Shown in pieces: positions 40,307-46,765 of a DNA stretch of 64,000 nucleotides; position 1 is the first letter of the stretch; the number at the start of each line of letters is the position of its first letter. The notes under the pieces were generated by a model. That model searched no databases, was not told the origin of the DNA, and saw only the letters and a program-made list of their open reading frames with translations. This DNA comes from CAYSGL01 sp964520985 (lineage in GTDB: Bacteria > Pseudomonadota > Alphaproteobacteria > Micavibrionales > Micavibrionaceae), in contig CAZFPB010000002.1 of the NCBI GenBank assembly GCA_964520985.1, positions 124,001 to 188,000 on the forward strand, in the 5' to 3' direction. The position numbers and the translations under genes were made by a program.

Positions 40307-40478
40307 TGAAGAAGTGATTGAGTTATCTCGTAGCTTGCAGTATGGTTGTCAACAGCAACGAGAGATGATAGCAGAAGCGAAGAGACGTGGAATATTTGAT
40401 GGTGAACAACATTTGAGATTGAGTCCAATTGGACAGTTGCTTGAACATAATCCAAATATTGTTAATCGTAGAGTGTAG
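40284..40478 (+). CDS. Small helical protein
   Basis: 64 residues (MKCHDKSDEEVIELSRSLQYGCQQQREMIAEAKRRGIF). Helical and charged. Ends 6 nt before tRNA-Lys. Unknown. Confidence 0.5.
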   Translation: MKCHDKSDEEVIELSRSLQYGCQQQREMIAEAKRRGIFDGEQHLRLSPIGQLLEHNPNIVNRRV

Positions 40479-40484
40479 TTAAAT

Positions 40485-40559
40485 GGGGTGCTGGCGTAAT
40501 GGCAGCGCACGAGACTTTTAATCTCGCAGGTCTGGGTTCGAGTCCCAGGCGCCCCACCA
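40485..40559 (+). tRNA. tRNA-Lys (anticodon TTT)
   Basis: Acceptor ggggtgc pairs with gcgcccc; D stem gcgt/gcgc; anticodon arm cgaga-ctTTTaa-tctcg; T arm ctggg-ttcgagt-cccag; CCA encoded. Confidence 0.93.
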
Positions 40560-40576
40560 AATAGCTTGAGGTATGT

Positions 40577-40882
40577 ATGTTTATAGATATCCGTAAAGCT
40601 AATAAGATTGTTGTTACACAACATGCAAAGCAGCGTGCTTATCAACGTGCTAAGTTGTTTATGTTTCAACATGAATTAGCAAATATACATATCTTTTTGC
40701 AGAATGATTTTTTATCGTCTTCTGTAGATATGAAATTTGTAGTGGTGCCGTTCTACAAGAACAAGTTGGAAACTAAGTACGGTAAAGGAAGTTTTATTAG
40801 CCATTCCAAGTTGTTTAAGTACATGGCAATGTGTGACAATGATAGGATAGTTATCCGTTCAGTTGCATACATAGGAAATTAG
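40577..40882 (+). CDS. Hypothetical protein, DUF4258-like start
   Basis: 101 residues. IVVTQHAKQRAYQRAKLF near residue 14 resembles the xxSxHAxxRxxxR opening of DUF4258-type and related small RNase-fold proteins, but the rest is not conserved enough to decide. It lies between tRNA-Lys and tRNA-Val. Confidence 0.5.
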   Translation: MFIDIRKANKIVVTQHAKQRAYQRAKLFMFQHELANIHIFLQNDFLSSSVDMKFVVVPFYKNKLETKYGKGSFISHSKLFKYMAMCDNDRIVIRSVAYIGN

Positions 40883-40889
40883 TTACAAT

Positions 40890-40966
40890 GCTCGATTGAA
40901 GCCGAATGGGAAGGCACGATCCTTACAAGGTCGGACGCGGTGGTTCGATTCCACCATCGAGCACCA
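40890..40966 (+). tRNA. tRNA-Val (anticodon TAC)
   Basis: Acceptor gctcgat pairs with atcgagc; anticodon arm cgatc-ctTACaa-ggtcg; T arm ggtgg-ttcgatt-ccacc; CCA encoded. The D region (tgaagccgaatgggaaggc) is slightly long with a 3-bp stem. Confidence 0.85.
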
Positions 40967-40983
40967 AGTTTTGAGATGGTTTC

Positions 40984-41247
40984 ATGACCCTTGATGAATT
41001 ATTAGATACAGAAATACGTGGTGGTAGATACTGGTTTAAGAATTCAGGGAATGGAACAGTTCGCAAGTTTTTAACCTTGCGATCGTTGCTAGACCGAAAT
41101 GGAACGTACAACATACAATTTGATTGTACTAAGTATACGGGCACTGTTATTTGTAACGATGCTGAAAATGGTCTAGTTGTTGTACAAATGCTTCATAATG
41201 AACATATGAGGTATGGGTTCAAGTGGCCATTTAATAAAGCTCAGTAA
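40984..41247 (+). CDS. Hypothetical protein ending inside tRNA-Thr
   Basis: 87 residues (MTLDELLDTEIRGGRYWFKNSGNG...). It is beta-rich. The last codons and stop lie in the first 9 bases of the following tRNA-Thr. Function unknown. Confidence 0.55.
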   Translation: MTLDELLDTEIRGGRYWFKNSGNGTVRKFLTLRSLLDRNGTYNIQFDCTKYTGTVICNDAENGLVVVQMLHNEHMRYGFKWPFNKAQ

Positions 41248-41313
41248 ACTTTGACGGTGAAGCCTTGCCTTGTAAGCAAGCGGAAGACAGTTCGAATCTG
41301 TCACTGAGCTCCA
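41239..41313 (+). tRNA. tRNA-Thr (anticodon TGT), copy 2
   Basis: Acceptor gctcagt pairs with actgagc; anticodon arm cttgc-ctTGTaa-gcaag; T arm gacag-ttcgaat-ctgtc; T73 and CCA encoded. The D stem is short (ctt/aag). Confidence 0.9.
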
Positions 41314-41329
41314 AACAAGAGTTGATTGT

Positions 41330-41533
41330 ATGAAAAATATAAATGATGGTGAGTGGTATCCATGTGCATGTATGGGACCGACAGGTGATGATCCTTACTG
41401 TCGTTGTGAGATGAGACGCAGAGGATTAACTCCAACACCACTGTGGACACCTGAAGCAAGAGAAGAATTGAAAAAAGCACTTCAACGAGTGATGGAAATA
41501 GAAGATGAAATGTTAAATCAGTCAAAGGACTGA
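41330..41533 (+). CDS. Small Cys-rich protein
   Basis: 67 residues. CACMGPTGDDPYCRCEM (about residues 11-27) has four Cys suited to metal binding; the rest is a charged helix. A ribosome site (caagag) precedes the ATG. Unknown. Confidence 0.55.
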   Translation: MKNINDGEWYPCACMGPTGDDPYCRCEMRRRGLTPTPLWTPEAREELKKALQRVMEIEDEMLNQSKD

Positions 41534-41542
41534 TTTAACAAT

Positions 41543-41613
41543 AGGTCTGTCGTCTAATGGCAAGACACACCCCTGATTAGGGTGGAACTCAGGTTCGAGT
41601 CCTGACTGACCTA
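41543..41613 (+). tRNA. tRNA with anticodon GAT (Ile)
   Basis: Acceptor aggtctg/ctgacct with one T:T mismatch; D stem gtct/agac; anticodon arm caccc-ctGATta-gggtg; T arm tcagg-ttcgagt-cctga. CCA not encoded. Base 37 is T, where Ile tRNAs normally have a modified A. Confidence 0.75.
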
Positions 41614-41617
41614 CGAA

Positions 41618-41694
41618 GGTGAGACCATCGTTCAACGGAGAGGATACCGGTCGCGGAGATCGGAGATCTAGGTTCGAATCCTAGTGGAATTACC
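41618..41694 (+). tRNA. Irregular tRNA-like element
   Basis: Ends pair as ggtgagacca with tggaattacc (10 positions, two mismatched). The T arm ctagg-ttcgaat-cctag is perfect. The anticodon arm ccggt-cgcggag-atcgg has G at position 33 instead of U. It may be a degenerate tRNA or a non-decoding tRNA mimic. Confidence 0.4.
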
Positions 41695-41724
41695 TGTGGA
41701 TAAATAAACAATTGTTGTGCTCTC

Positions 41725-41749
41725 CATAAATACTCTATTTGGAGTATTT
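41725..41749 (+). promoter_or_regulatory. Late box and 8-bp leader hairpin
   Basis: CATAAATA (41725-41732) runs into aaatactc/gagtattt (41728-41735 with 41742-41749). The GGAG ribosome site is partly paired and the TTG start codon is at the foot of the stem. Confidence 0.6.
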
Positions 41750-42306
41750 TGAAGTTGTGGAAGTGCAAACATTGTAATATTGAGTTTAATTTTGATACCA
41801 AATCTGAAAAAGCAAACCATACCAGATGGTGTCATTTAAATCCAAAAAGAAGTCAATTTATAGAAGAGAATAAGCAAAGAGCTGTCGAACGCAACATTCA
41901 ACGATTTGGGTTGTTTGTTGATATTGACGTTGAATGTTCTACTTGTGAATGTACATTCACAATAACAGAGCGATCCAAACTCTTTGACAGTAATAAAAAG
42001 TATTATTGTAGTAAAACGTGTTCTAATAGTGTTGGTGGTGCAGCAAACGCAGCTAGATTAGAAGCGAATGGTGAATTTAAAAGTTACACAGTAATATGTT
42101 TTAAACATCATAAAAGATGTTGTATACTGTGTGGCTTTGATAAAATAGTTGAAGTGCATCATTATGATTATAACCATCATAATAATGTACCTGAGAATTT
42201 AGTTCCTTTATGTCCAAATCATCATCAAATGGTGCATTCGAAATATAGGAGCGAGATAATTTCTGACGTCGATGCATATGTTAAGAAATTTAAAGATGGG
42301 CTGTAG
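41749..42306 (+). CDS. HNH endonuclease with zinc fingers
   Basis: 185 residues from a TTG with a GGAG site. The N-terminus WKCKHCNIEFNFDTKSEKANHTRWCHLNP is a C2H2-like finger; the middle has C..C...C (CSTCECTF, YYCSKTCS); the C-terminus RCCILCGFDKIVEVHHYDYNHHNNVPENLVPLCPNHHQMVH is a classic HNH nuclease core with its zinc cysteines. Likely a free-standing homing endonuclease. It sits among tRNA genes and its stop codon lies in the 5' end of tRNA-Ala. Confidence 0.85.
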   Translation: MKLWKCKHCNIEFNFDTKSEKANHTRWCHLNPKRSQFIEENKQRAVERNIQRFGLFVDIDVECSTCECTFTITERSKLFDSNKKYYCSKTCSNSVGGAANAARLEANGEFKSYTVICFKHHKRCCILCGFDKIVEVHHYDYNHHNNVPENLVPLCPNHHQMVHSKYRSEIISDVDAYVKKFKDGL

Positions 42307-42369
42307 GTGTTGATGGGGGCACGCGAGCTTTGCACGCTTGAGGGAACGGTTCGATTCCGTTACGGTCCA
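42298..42369 (+). tRNA. tRNA-Ala (anticodon TGC), copy 2
   Basis: Acceptor gggctgt pairs with acggtcc (one G:T, one T:G); D stem gtgt/gcac; anticodon arm cgagc-ttTGCac-gcttg; T arm aacgg-ttcgatt-ccgtt; CCA not encoded. Its first 9 bases also encode the end of the HNH protein. Confidence 0.82.
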
Positions 42370-42386
42370 CAAATAGAGGATTAAAC

Positions 42387-42623
42387 ATGCTTGTACGTGT
42401 GAAAGACCTTAAAAAGTTTGACGGTTATGTGTTTGGTGCTGATTGCTTCTTAAAGAATTGGCCTGAAATTAAAACAACTGGTATTGAAGTAAAACTGATT
42501 GGTGAGTTTTACTATGTAATGGTAGATGGAAAACAAGCAGGTCTTTCTGCTTTTTTCAGTGAAGAAGAAATGCAATACCTCGAACAGGTTCCTCCTGATG
42601 TGTCGAGTCTAGTAAAGGATTAA
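42387..42623 (+). CDS. Small hypothetical protein
   Basis: 78 residues (MLVRVKDLKKFDGYVFGADCFLKNWPEIKTTGIEVKLIGEFY...). Alpha/beta. RBS AGAGGA. It ends 2 nt before the phosphatase gene. Unknown. Confidence 0.55.
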   Translation: MLVRVKDLKKFDGYVFGADCFLKNWPEIKTTGIEVKLIGEFYYVMVDGKQAGLSAFFSEEEMQYLEQVPPDVSSLVKD

Positions 42624-42625
42624 GT

Positions 42626-42949
42626 GTGAAGATATTGTTTGTGTGCAGACAGGGAAGAATGAGAAGTAGGACAGCTGCCCATGTCTTTAAAAGCTACACA
42701 GTTGACACGCAGTATTGTGGTACAGATAGTGACAGTCATGTTCCATGTACACAGGATATGATTGATAAATGTGACATAATTGTGTGTATGGAAGATCAAA
42801 ATTATTGGGAGATAGTTCAAAATTTTGATCTGAATGGAAGACCAATTAAGACGCTAGGTCTTCCAGACGAATATGATTACATGGATGATGGATTGATTCA
42901 GTTGTTAAAGATCGCTCTATCAAAGAATGGAATTTTAAATTTTTTGTAG
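42626..42949 (+). CDS. Low-molecular-weight tyrosine phosphatase-like protein
   Basis: 107 residues. ILFVCRQGRMRSRTA at the N-terminus is the CX5R phosphate loop of the LMW phosphatase/arsenate reductase fold, and LPDEYDYMDDGLI carries the family's general-acid Asp region. It is shorter than cellular enzymes (about 150). Phage versions of this length ("MRSxTA") are common. Substrates may be phosphoproteins or small phosphates. Confidence 0.75.
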   Translation: MKILFVCRQGRMRSRTAAHVFKSYTVDTQYCGTDSDSHVPCTQDMIDKCDIIVCMEDQNYWEIVQNFDLNGRPIKTLGLPDEYDYMDDGLIQLLKIALSKNGILNFL

Positions 42950-42953
42950 TAAT

Positions 42954-43026
42954 TATTAGTTGGTGTAGTGGGAGCACAATGACCCGCAGAGGGTTAGAGG
43001 GAATGGTTCGAATCCATTACTAATAG
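42954..43026 (+). tRNA. tRNA-like gene with a non-canonical anticodon loop
   Basis: Perfect acceptor tattagt/actaata, D arm gtgt-agtggga-gcac and T arm aatgg-ttcgaat-ccatt. The anticodon stem tgacc/ggtta leaves loop cgcagag with G at position 33 (anticodon would be CAG), or a tighter 6-bp stem with a 5-nt loop. G73, CCA not encoded. Whether it decodes is doubtful. Confidence 0.55.
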
Positions 43027-43112
43027 CGTAAGCGACGTTGCTTAGTAGAATCTGTAATCCTCTCTTTGGACGGGACCAGGCGGGGGCGATCGCAAAGGTT
43101 TGGAGTTGTGTT

Positions 43113-43340
43113 ATGAAAATGTGGTATGTTCTTGTTGAAATGAAAAATTCTACAAGACCGTTGATTGATACTGTTGTGACTGATGATACTGTTGAACAAT
43201 CACAATTAGAAGAGTACGTGAATGCGATGTACGCAAAATATAACATGGCTTCGCATTTTTTAAGTGTGAAAAGCGTGCATGATATTGGACCTTGCTATAC
43301 AATTATGGGTACAGAAGTTACATTTATGGATGAAAATTAA
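43113..43340 (+). CDS. Small hypothetical protein
   Basis: 75 residues from the ATG after GGAG (MKMWYVLVEMKNSTRPLIDTVV...). An upstream extension in frame would cross a G-rich non-coding stretch. Alpha/beta, unknown. Confidence 0.55.
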   Translation: MKMWYVLVEMKNSTRPLIDTVVTDDTVEQSQLEEYVNAMYAKYNMASHFLSVKSVHDIGPCYTIMGTEVTFMDEN

Positions 43341-43348
43341 GAAATAAT

Positions 43349-43438
43349 TCCGCTCGGGCTGGCTAGGTGAAGGCTTTCGGCTGTTAACCGAATGACTCCT
43401 TAAATGGAGGCGAGGTTCGAATCCTCGGGGCGGAGCCA
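43349..43438 (+). tRNA. tRNA with anticodon GTT and a long Ser-type variable arm
   Basis: Acceptor tccgctc pairs with gggcgga; anticodon arm ttcgg-ctGTTaa-ccgaa; variable arm ctcc-ttaaat-ggag; T arm cgagg-ttcgaat-cctcg; G73 and CCA encoded. GTT is the Asn anticodon, but the long variable arm with G73 is a serine-tRNA feature. Confidence 0.8.
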
Positions 43439-43457
43439 AATTAAAGAGAATAGAAGT

Positions 43458-43889
43458 ATGAGAGGTGATAGAACAAAACAGAAGGGAACGCTGGGTGAGC
43501 TTTGTGTTATGTTTGAAGCAGCGAAACGTGGATATAATGTTCTAGTGCCTTGTGGTGATTATTCTCAATACGATTTAGTGGTAGAACGTAACGGAAAGTT
43601 TGAACGAGTTCAGGTTAAATCTGTAACTCCAAAAGATGGAAAGTTGTGTGTTCATACTAAAAGTATGACTTTTGACAAAGAACAAAGTACAAATAATCGA
43701 AGTAAACAAGTAAAATATTCTGCAGGTGATTTTGATTGGTTAGCTGCGTATGATTTAGAAAATGATGAAGTATATTTCATTCCGGCAAATTTAGTAGTTA
43801 ATCGAACAAGTTTTGCATTGCGTTTATCTGATACAAAGAATGGTCAAATAGCAAATGTTCGATTTGCTAAAGACTTTCAAAATTGGTAA
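43458..43889 (+). CDS. PD-(D/E)XK endonuclease-like protein
   Basis: 143 residues from the ATG at 43458; earlier codons lie in the tRNA. KGTLGELCVMFEAAKRGYNVLVPCGDYSQYDLVVERNGKFERVQVKS (about residues 8-54) has the E...D...QVK active site of Holliday-resolvase-like and group I intron PD-(D/E)XK nucleases. It lies between two Asn-type tRNA genes, one of them interrupted. A homing or tRNA-locus role is possible. Confidence 0.75.
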   Translation: MRGDRTKQKGTLGELCVMFEAAKRGYNVLVPCGDYSQYDLVVERNGKFERVQVKSVTPKDGKLCVHTKSMTFDKEQSTNNRSKQVKYSAGDFDWLAAYDLENDEVYFIPANLVVNRTSFALRLSDTKNGQIANVRFAKDFQNW

Positions 43890-43899
43890 ACATTAGTAT

Positions 43900-44041
43900 T
43901 GGCATGTAGCTCAGCGGTAGAGCTGGTGACTGTTTTGGTTGTAATTCAACCATTATCGTTTCTATGAGACGATAAGAATTGATGTATAAACATCACAGAT
44001 TAATCACCCGGTCGTAGGTTCGATCCCTACCATGCCAGCCA
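43900..44041 (+). tRNA. tRNA-Asn (GTT) with a 67-nt insertion in the anticodon loop
   Basis: Acceptor tggcatg/catgcca, D arm gctc-agcggta-gagc, T arm gtagg-ttcgatc-cctac, G73 and CCA are all normal for tRNA-Asn. The anticodon stem ggtga/tcacc is split: ctGTT on the left (43930-43934) and aa on the right (44002-44003), which joined give the standard loop ctGTTaa. The 67 bases between (43935-44001) fold into three perfect hairpins: 6 bp (43936-43952), 10 bp (43953-43975) and 6 bp (43980-43995). They are too short for a group I intron. Splicing is inferred, not shown. Confidence 0.82.
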
Positions 44042-44047
44042 TTGTGA

Positions 44048-44130
44048 ATATTGGGCTCTTGACCCAATGTGGTAAGGTTGCTGAGATGGGGCAACTAGTG
44101 TCTAGCGAATTGGAAGGGGGCGAAGACACA
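44048..44130 (+). ncRNA. Three-hairpin spacer between tRNAs
   Basis: attggg-ctcttga-cccaat has a 7-nt anticodon-like loop; ggttgc...gcaact follows; then gtgtct...agacac encloses 22 nt. No reading frame. It may be a precursor spacer or a small RNA. Confidence 0.4.
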
Positions 44131-44134
44131 AACT

Positions 44135-44206
44135 AGCGGATTAGCTCAGTGGTAGAGCACACCCCTGATAAGGGTGGGGCCATGGGATCGTAACCCATAT
44201 CCGCTA
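44135..44206 (+). tRNA. tRNA-Ile (anticodon GAT)
   Basis: Acceptor agcggat pairs with atccgct; D stem gctc/gagc; anticodon arm caccc-ctGATaa-gggtg; T stem atggg/cccat around the unusual T loop atcgtaa. CCA not encoded. Confidence 0.88.
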
Positions 44207-44208
44207 CA

Positions 44209-44312
44209 GAATCGTAAGTGGGCAGGACTAGGGTTCGATTCCCTTTAGGTATGGTACTGAACATGAGGCGCTGAAAGCCTCAGCCTTCAAGGTTCGATTT
44301 CTTGACGATTCT
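44209..44312 (+). tRNA. tRNA-like gene with an embedded extra T arm
   Basis: Outer acceptor gaatcgt/acgattc and T arm caagg-ttcgatt-tcttg are intact; the anticodon arm gaggc-gcTGAaa-gcctc would read Ser codons but has C at position 33. Before the D region a second T arm (aggg-ttcgatt-ccct, about 44229-44244) is inserted. Either an insertion in the D domain or a chimera of two genes. Confidence 0.4.
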
Positions 44313-44335
44313 TCAACTAACGTAGAATAAAAAAT

Positions 44336-44644
44336 ATGAATCGTCTGCAATGGTTATTATCCAAATTAGCTGAAGAAGCTAGTGAAGTCAGTCAAATCTC
44401 CCTTAAAACATCTCAATTTGGTCCGGATGAAGTCATGCCTGGCCAGCCGTTAACAAACTTTCAACGTACTCATGGTGAGTTGAATGATTTGTTGGCTATT
44501 GTTGAAGTGCTTAATGATGAGTATAATTTTGATTTTAAATGTGATCTAAATTCATTAGATCGCAACGCTATTGAATTAAAGAAACAGAAGCTTGAAAAAT
44601 ACTATCGTTATTCTGTGAGCTTAGGATTGGTTAAAGATGAGTGA
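44336..44644 (+). CDS. MazG-like pyrophosphohydrolase-fold protein
   Basis: 102 residues. LSKLAEEASEVSQISLKTSQFG near the start and HGELNDLLAIVEVLNDEY (about 57-74) supply the ExxE...ExxD-type acidic residues of the MazG superfamily. Proteins of this exact layout are frequent in phages and may hydrolyse nucleoside triphosphates. It overlaps the next gene by 8 nt. Confidence 0.7.
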   Translation: MNRLQWLLSKLAEEASEVSQISLKTSQFGPDEVMPGQPLTNFQRTHGELNDLLAIVEVLNDEYNFDFKCDLNSLDRNAIELKKQKLEKYYRYSVSLGLVKDE

Positions 44645-45194
44645 CATCATTAAACTGTATGGTAAAGATATTGATATTTCCAATCTGAAACTGTCTGATA
44701 TCACAAATGCATTTGTTGATAATATTTGGACAGAACAAGAATTAGAAAAAATGTGTCAAACTCATCGTAGCCAACAAAATACTTTTGTATATTTTGAAAG
44801 TGATGAATTATATCATGCAATGTTCGAAATATTGGAAACGATGAACGTTGATATTCAGCATATTAAAAATAAGCTAATTGCTAAACTAGCGCCTCATATC
44901 TATCTTAACGATTGCGATTATTCGATACAAGATGTAACGGTGCCTGCATATTCGGATGGTGAATCGTGTTTAACAGCTACAATTGTAAGATATGTTGTAA
45001 AAGTGGATACGGTAAATGACGTGCGGGGCCAAATTAAATCGAAGCTCAAACAAGCTATTAAACGACGTGACCAAAAACAACGCGAAATAAAAGAAGACCT
45101 TGAAACATTGAATCGTCTGCAGCAAAAATATGGCGCTCAACTTGATACCCTTTTACAAAAGGAACAGTCAGATGAAGGCTATCCGTATTCATAA
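44637..45194 (+). CDS. Hypothetical protein with C-terminal coiled coil
   Basis: 185 residues. The first 120 are mixed; the last 50 (IKSKLKQAIKRRDQKQREIKEDLETLNRLQQKYG) form a coiled coil. It is followed by a tRNA-like gene 5 nt later. Unknown. Confidence 0.55.
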   Translation: MSDIIKLYGKDIDISNLKLSDITNAFVDNIWTEQELEKMCQTHRSQQNTFVYFESDELYHAMFEILETMNVDIQHIKNKLIAKLAPHIYLNDCDYSIQDVTVPAYSDGESCLTATIVRYVVKVDTVNDVRGQIKSKLKQAIKRRDQKQREIKEDLETLNRLQQKYGAQLDTLLQKEQSDEGYPYS

Positions 45195-45199
45195 TATAA

Positions 45200-45275
45200 G
45201 CACAGTCGTATCGGGTGGTCCGAGACAACGAAGGCCAAGTTGGATAAATTGGTTCGATTCCAATACTGTGCGCCA
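45200..45275 (+). tRNA. Irregular tRNA-like gene
   Basis: Acceptor gcacagt/actgtgc and T arm attgg-ttcgatt-ccaat are perfect, G73 and CCA are encoded. The D region is unusual (tatcgggtggtccga) and the anticodon stem caac/gttg leaves a 9-nt loop gaaggccaa, with no U before a clear anticodon. Decoding identity unknown. Confidence 0.5.
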
Positions 45276-45292
45276 ATAATAAAAGGTGTAAA

Positions 45293-45655
45293 ATGCAAGA
45301 TCAATTCATCCGTGGATATACATGTGTATCTAAAACGTGGTACGGTTCATATGTTTTAGAAAATATGGGACCTGATATTTGTGAAATGTTTATCGTAGGT
45401 ATGTACAACGCAAACACAATTAAACCTTTAGGTGAATTCTCAATAATTTGGTTTAAGCACCAAGGTAAGGTAATACCAAAAGTAGAAATGATCGACAGCG
45501 GTTGGAAAGCATTTCATACGTCAGGTATATTAAGTGCATTAGTTCAAGCTGAACATGTTGGAAATACATCACCTGATGATATTGAACAGTTGTTATTGAA
45601 TTTGAATTTCATTAATGTGACTCAACAAGAACAATCATCAGACCTAGACTACTGA
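45293..45655 (+). CDS. Hypothetical protein
   Basis: 120 residues (MQDQFIRGYTCVSKTWYGSY...EFSIIWFKHQGKVIPKVEMIDSGW). Alpha/beta with no known motif. RBS AAAGG. Unknown. Confidence 0.6.
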   Translation: MQDQFIRGYTCVSKTWYGSYVLENMGPDICEMFIVGMYNANTIKPLGEFSIIWFKHQGKVIPKVEMIDSGWKAFHTSGILSALVQAEHVGNTSPDDIEQLLLNLNFINVTQQEQSSDLDY

Positions 45656-45662
45656 GGACGCA

Positions 45663-46115
45663 ATGATGCATTTGGTTTATAAAAAAATTGTCATGAAAGT
45701 GGCACAAGCCTTGATTAATGATTTTTCAATGGTGTCATTCGAAGATGCTCACAAATATTTGATTCCTGAAGATCAGATAGATGACATGAAATATGTTGTT
45801 ACTGAAACGCAGATTCAAAAATTTGTGGATGCAATAACAGAAACAGTTGTTAATATGTGTGCAACAGAATTGGATGAGATTCAGTGGCACGTGGATAACG
45901 GAACACAGAAACCGTATAAGAATGCAGTTGATCTTGCGCAACAGATACGTCGGAAATTCTTGGTGGATGATTGGATTTCTGTTGATGACCGGTTGCCCTC
46001 CGATGGTGATTTTATCGAAGGCAAGTCAAAAGATGGTACATGGACTGAAACGTGGGATAGTGATGAACCTCTTGGGTTGATGACTCATTGGCGATTGGTC
46101 GAACAGGAACAATAA
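45663..46115 (+). CDS. DUF551-domain protein
   Basis: 150 residues. The C-terminus WISVDDRLPSDGDFIEGKSKDGTWTETWDSDEPLGLMTHWRLV is the DUF551 pattern (WISVxDRLP......VTHWxPL) common in phage accessory proteins. The N-terminal 100 residues are helical. Function unknown. Confidence 0.7.
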   Translation: MMHLVYKKIVMKVAQALINDFSMVSFEDAHKYLIPEDQIDDMKYVVTETQIQKFVDAITETVVNMCATELDEIQWHVDNGTQKPYKNAVDLAQQIRRKFLVDDWISVDDRLPSDGDFIEGKSKDGTWTETWDSDEPLGLMTHWRLVEQEQ

Positions 46116-46486
46116 TGGGCTGTTTTGTCTACAATGTAATTGGCGTTACTGATGATTATGAATGTCGTGATCATGAAATAATTAAATCGTTTTTTAATGA
46201 ACAGAAAGCAATTGATTTTTGTAATGAATTACGAAAAGATTTGCCAATTCTTAGTGCTATTTCTAATGGATTTATAAGCTACATGGCGAATTGGTGGGAA
46301 GGTAATCCGTATTCATCAGTTGTGAATAATGTAGATGATTTTGATGAAAAGTATCTTAAAACAGTAACCGACTACGCAAACCGATTTACAACTGATCAAG
46401 AGATAGTTGATTATTTTGTGCAAAACGCCCATCAGGATTTTCACAGAAAATCGTACATAGTCAGATCAATATGGGTGGACGATTAA
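46115..46486 (+). CDS. Hypothetical protein
   Basis: 123 residues from the ATG overlapping the previous stop by 1 nt (MGCFVYNVIGVTDDYECRDHEIIKSFFNEQKAIDFCNEL). The start resembles phage proteins that bear a MxxVYxVxxxDY.C..D..I...F opening. Unknown. Confidence 0.55.
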   Translation: MGCFVYNVIGVTDDYECRDHEIIKSFFNEQKAIDFCNELRKDLPILSAISNGFISYMANWWEGNPYSSVVNNVDDFDEKYLKTVTDYANRFTTDQEIVDYFVQNAHQDFHRKSYIVRSIWVDD

Positions 46487-46765
46487 ATGATAAAACCAAA
46501 ACCAGATTATCAATACCTGTACATTACGTGTAAGGGAAAAGGTGGTGTTTATAAACTGATTTGTGCAGCTGATGGTGCTGGAACAAGTCGTGGAACCACT
46601 AAAATAGTATATCAAGACGCATTCGATGACTTGCGCTTTTTCGTTCGTGATTCCGAAGATTTTTATGAGCGAATGGAACTTATTCCTCGAGAGCAAATAG
46701 AACAAGCAATTCAAACAGAATTTGATAATAGAGAACAAGATGGACAATCGAATATTAAGTATTAA
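46487..46765 (+). CDS. Hypothetical protein
   Basis: 92 residues starting directly after the previous stop (MIKPKPDYQYLYITCKGKGGVYKLI). Alpha/beta, unknown. Its end overlaps the next gene by 26 nt. Confidence 0.55.
   Translation: MIKPKPDYQYLYITCKGKGGVYKLICAADGAGTSRGTTKIVYQDAFDDLRFFVRDSEDFYERMELIPREQIEQAIQTEFDNREQDGQSNIKY

Noticed and set aside
43935..44001. Group I intron in tRNA-Asn
   Set aside because: 67 nt is too short, there is no G at the 3' splice site and no P/Q/R/S core; three plain hairpins instead.
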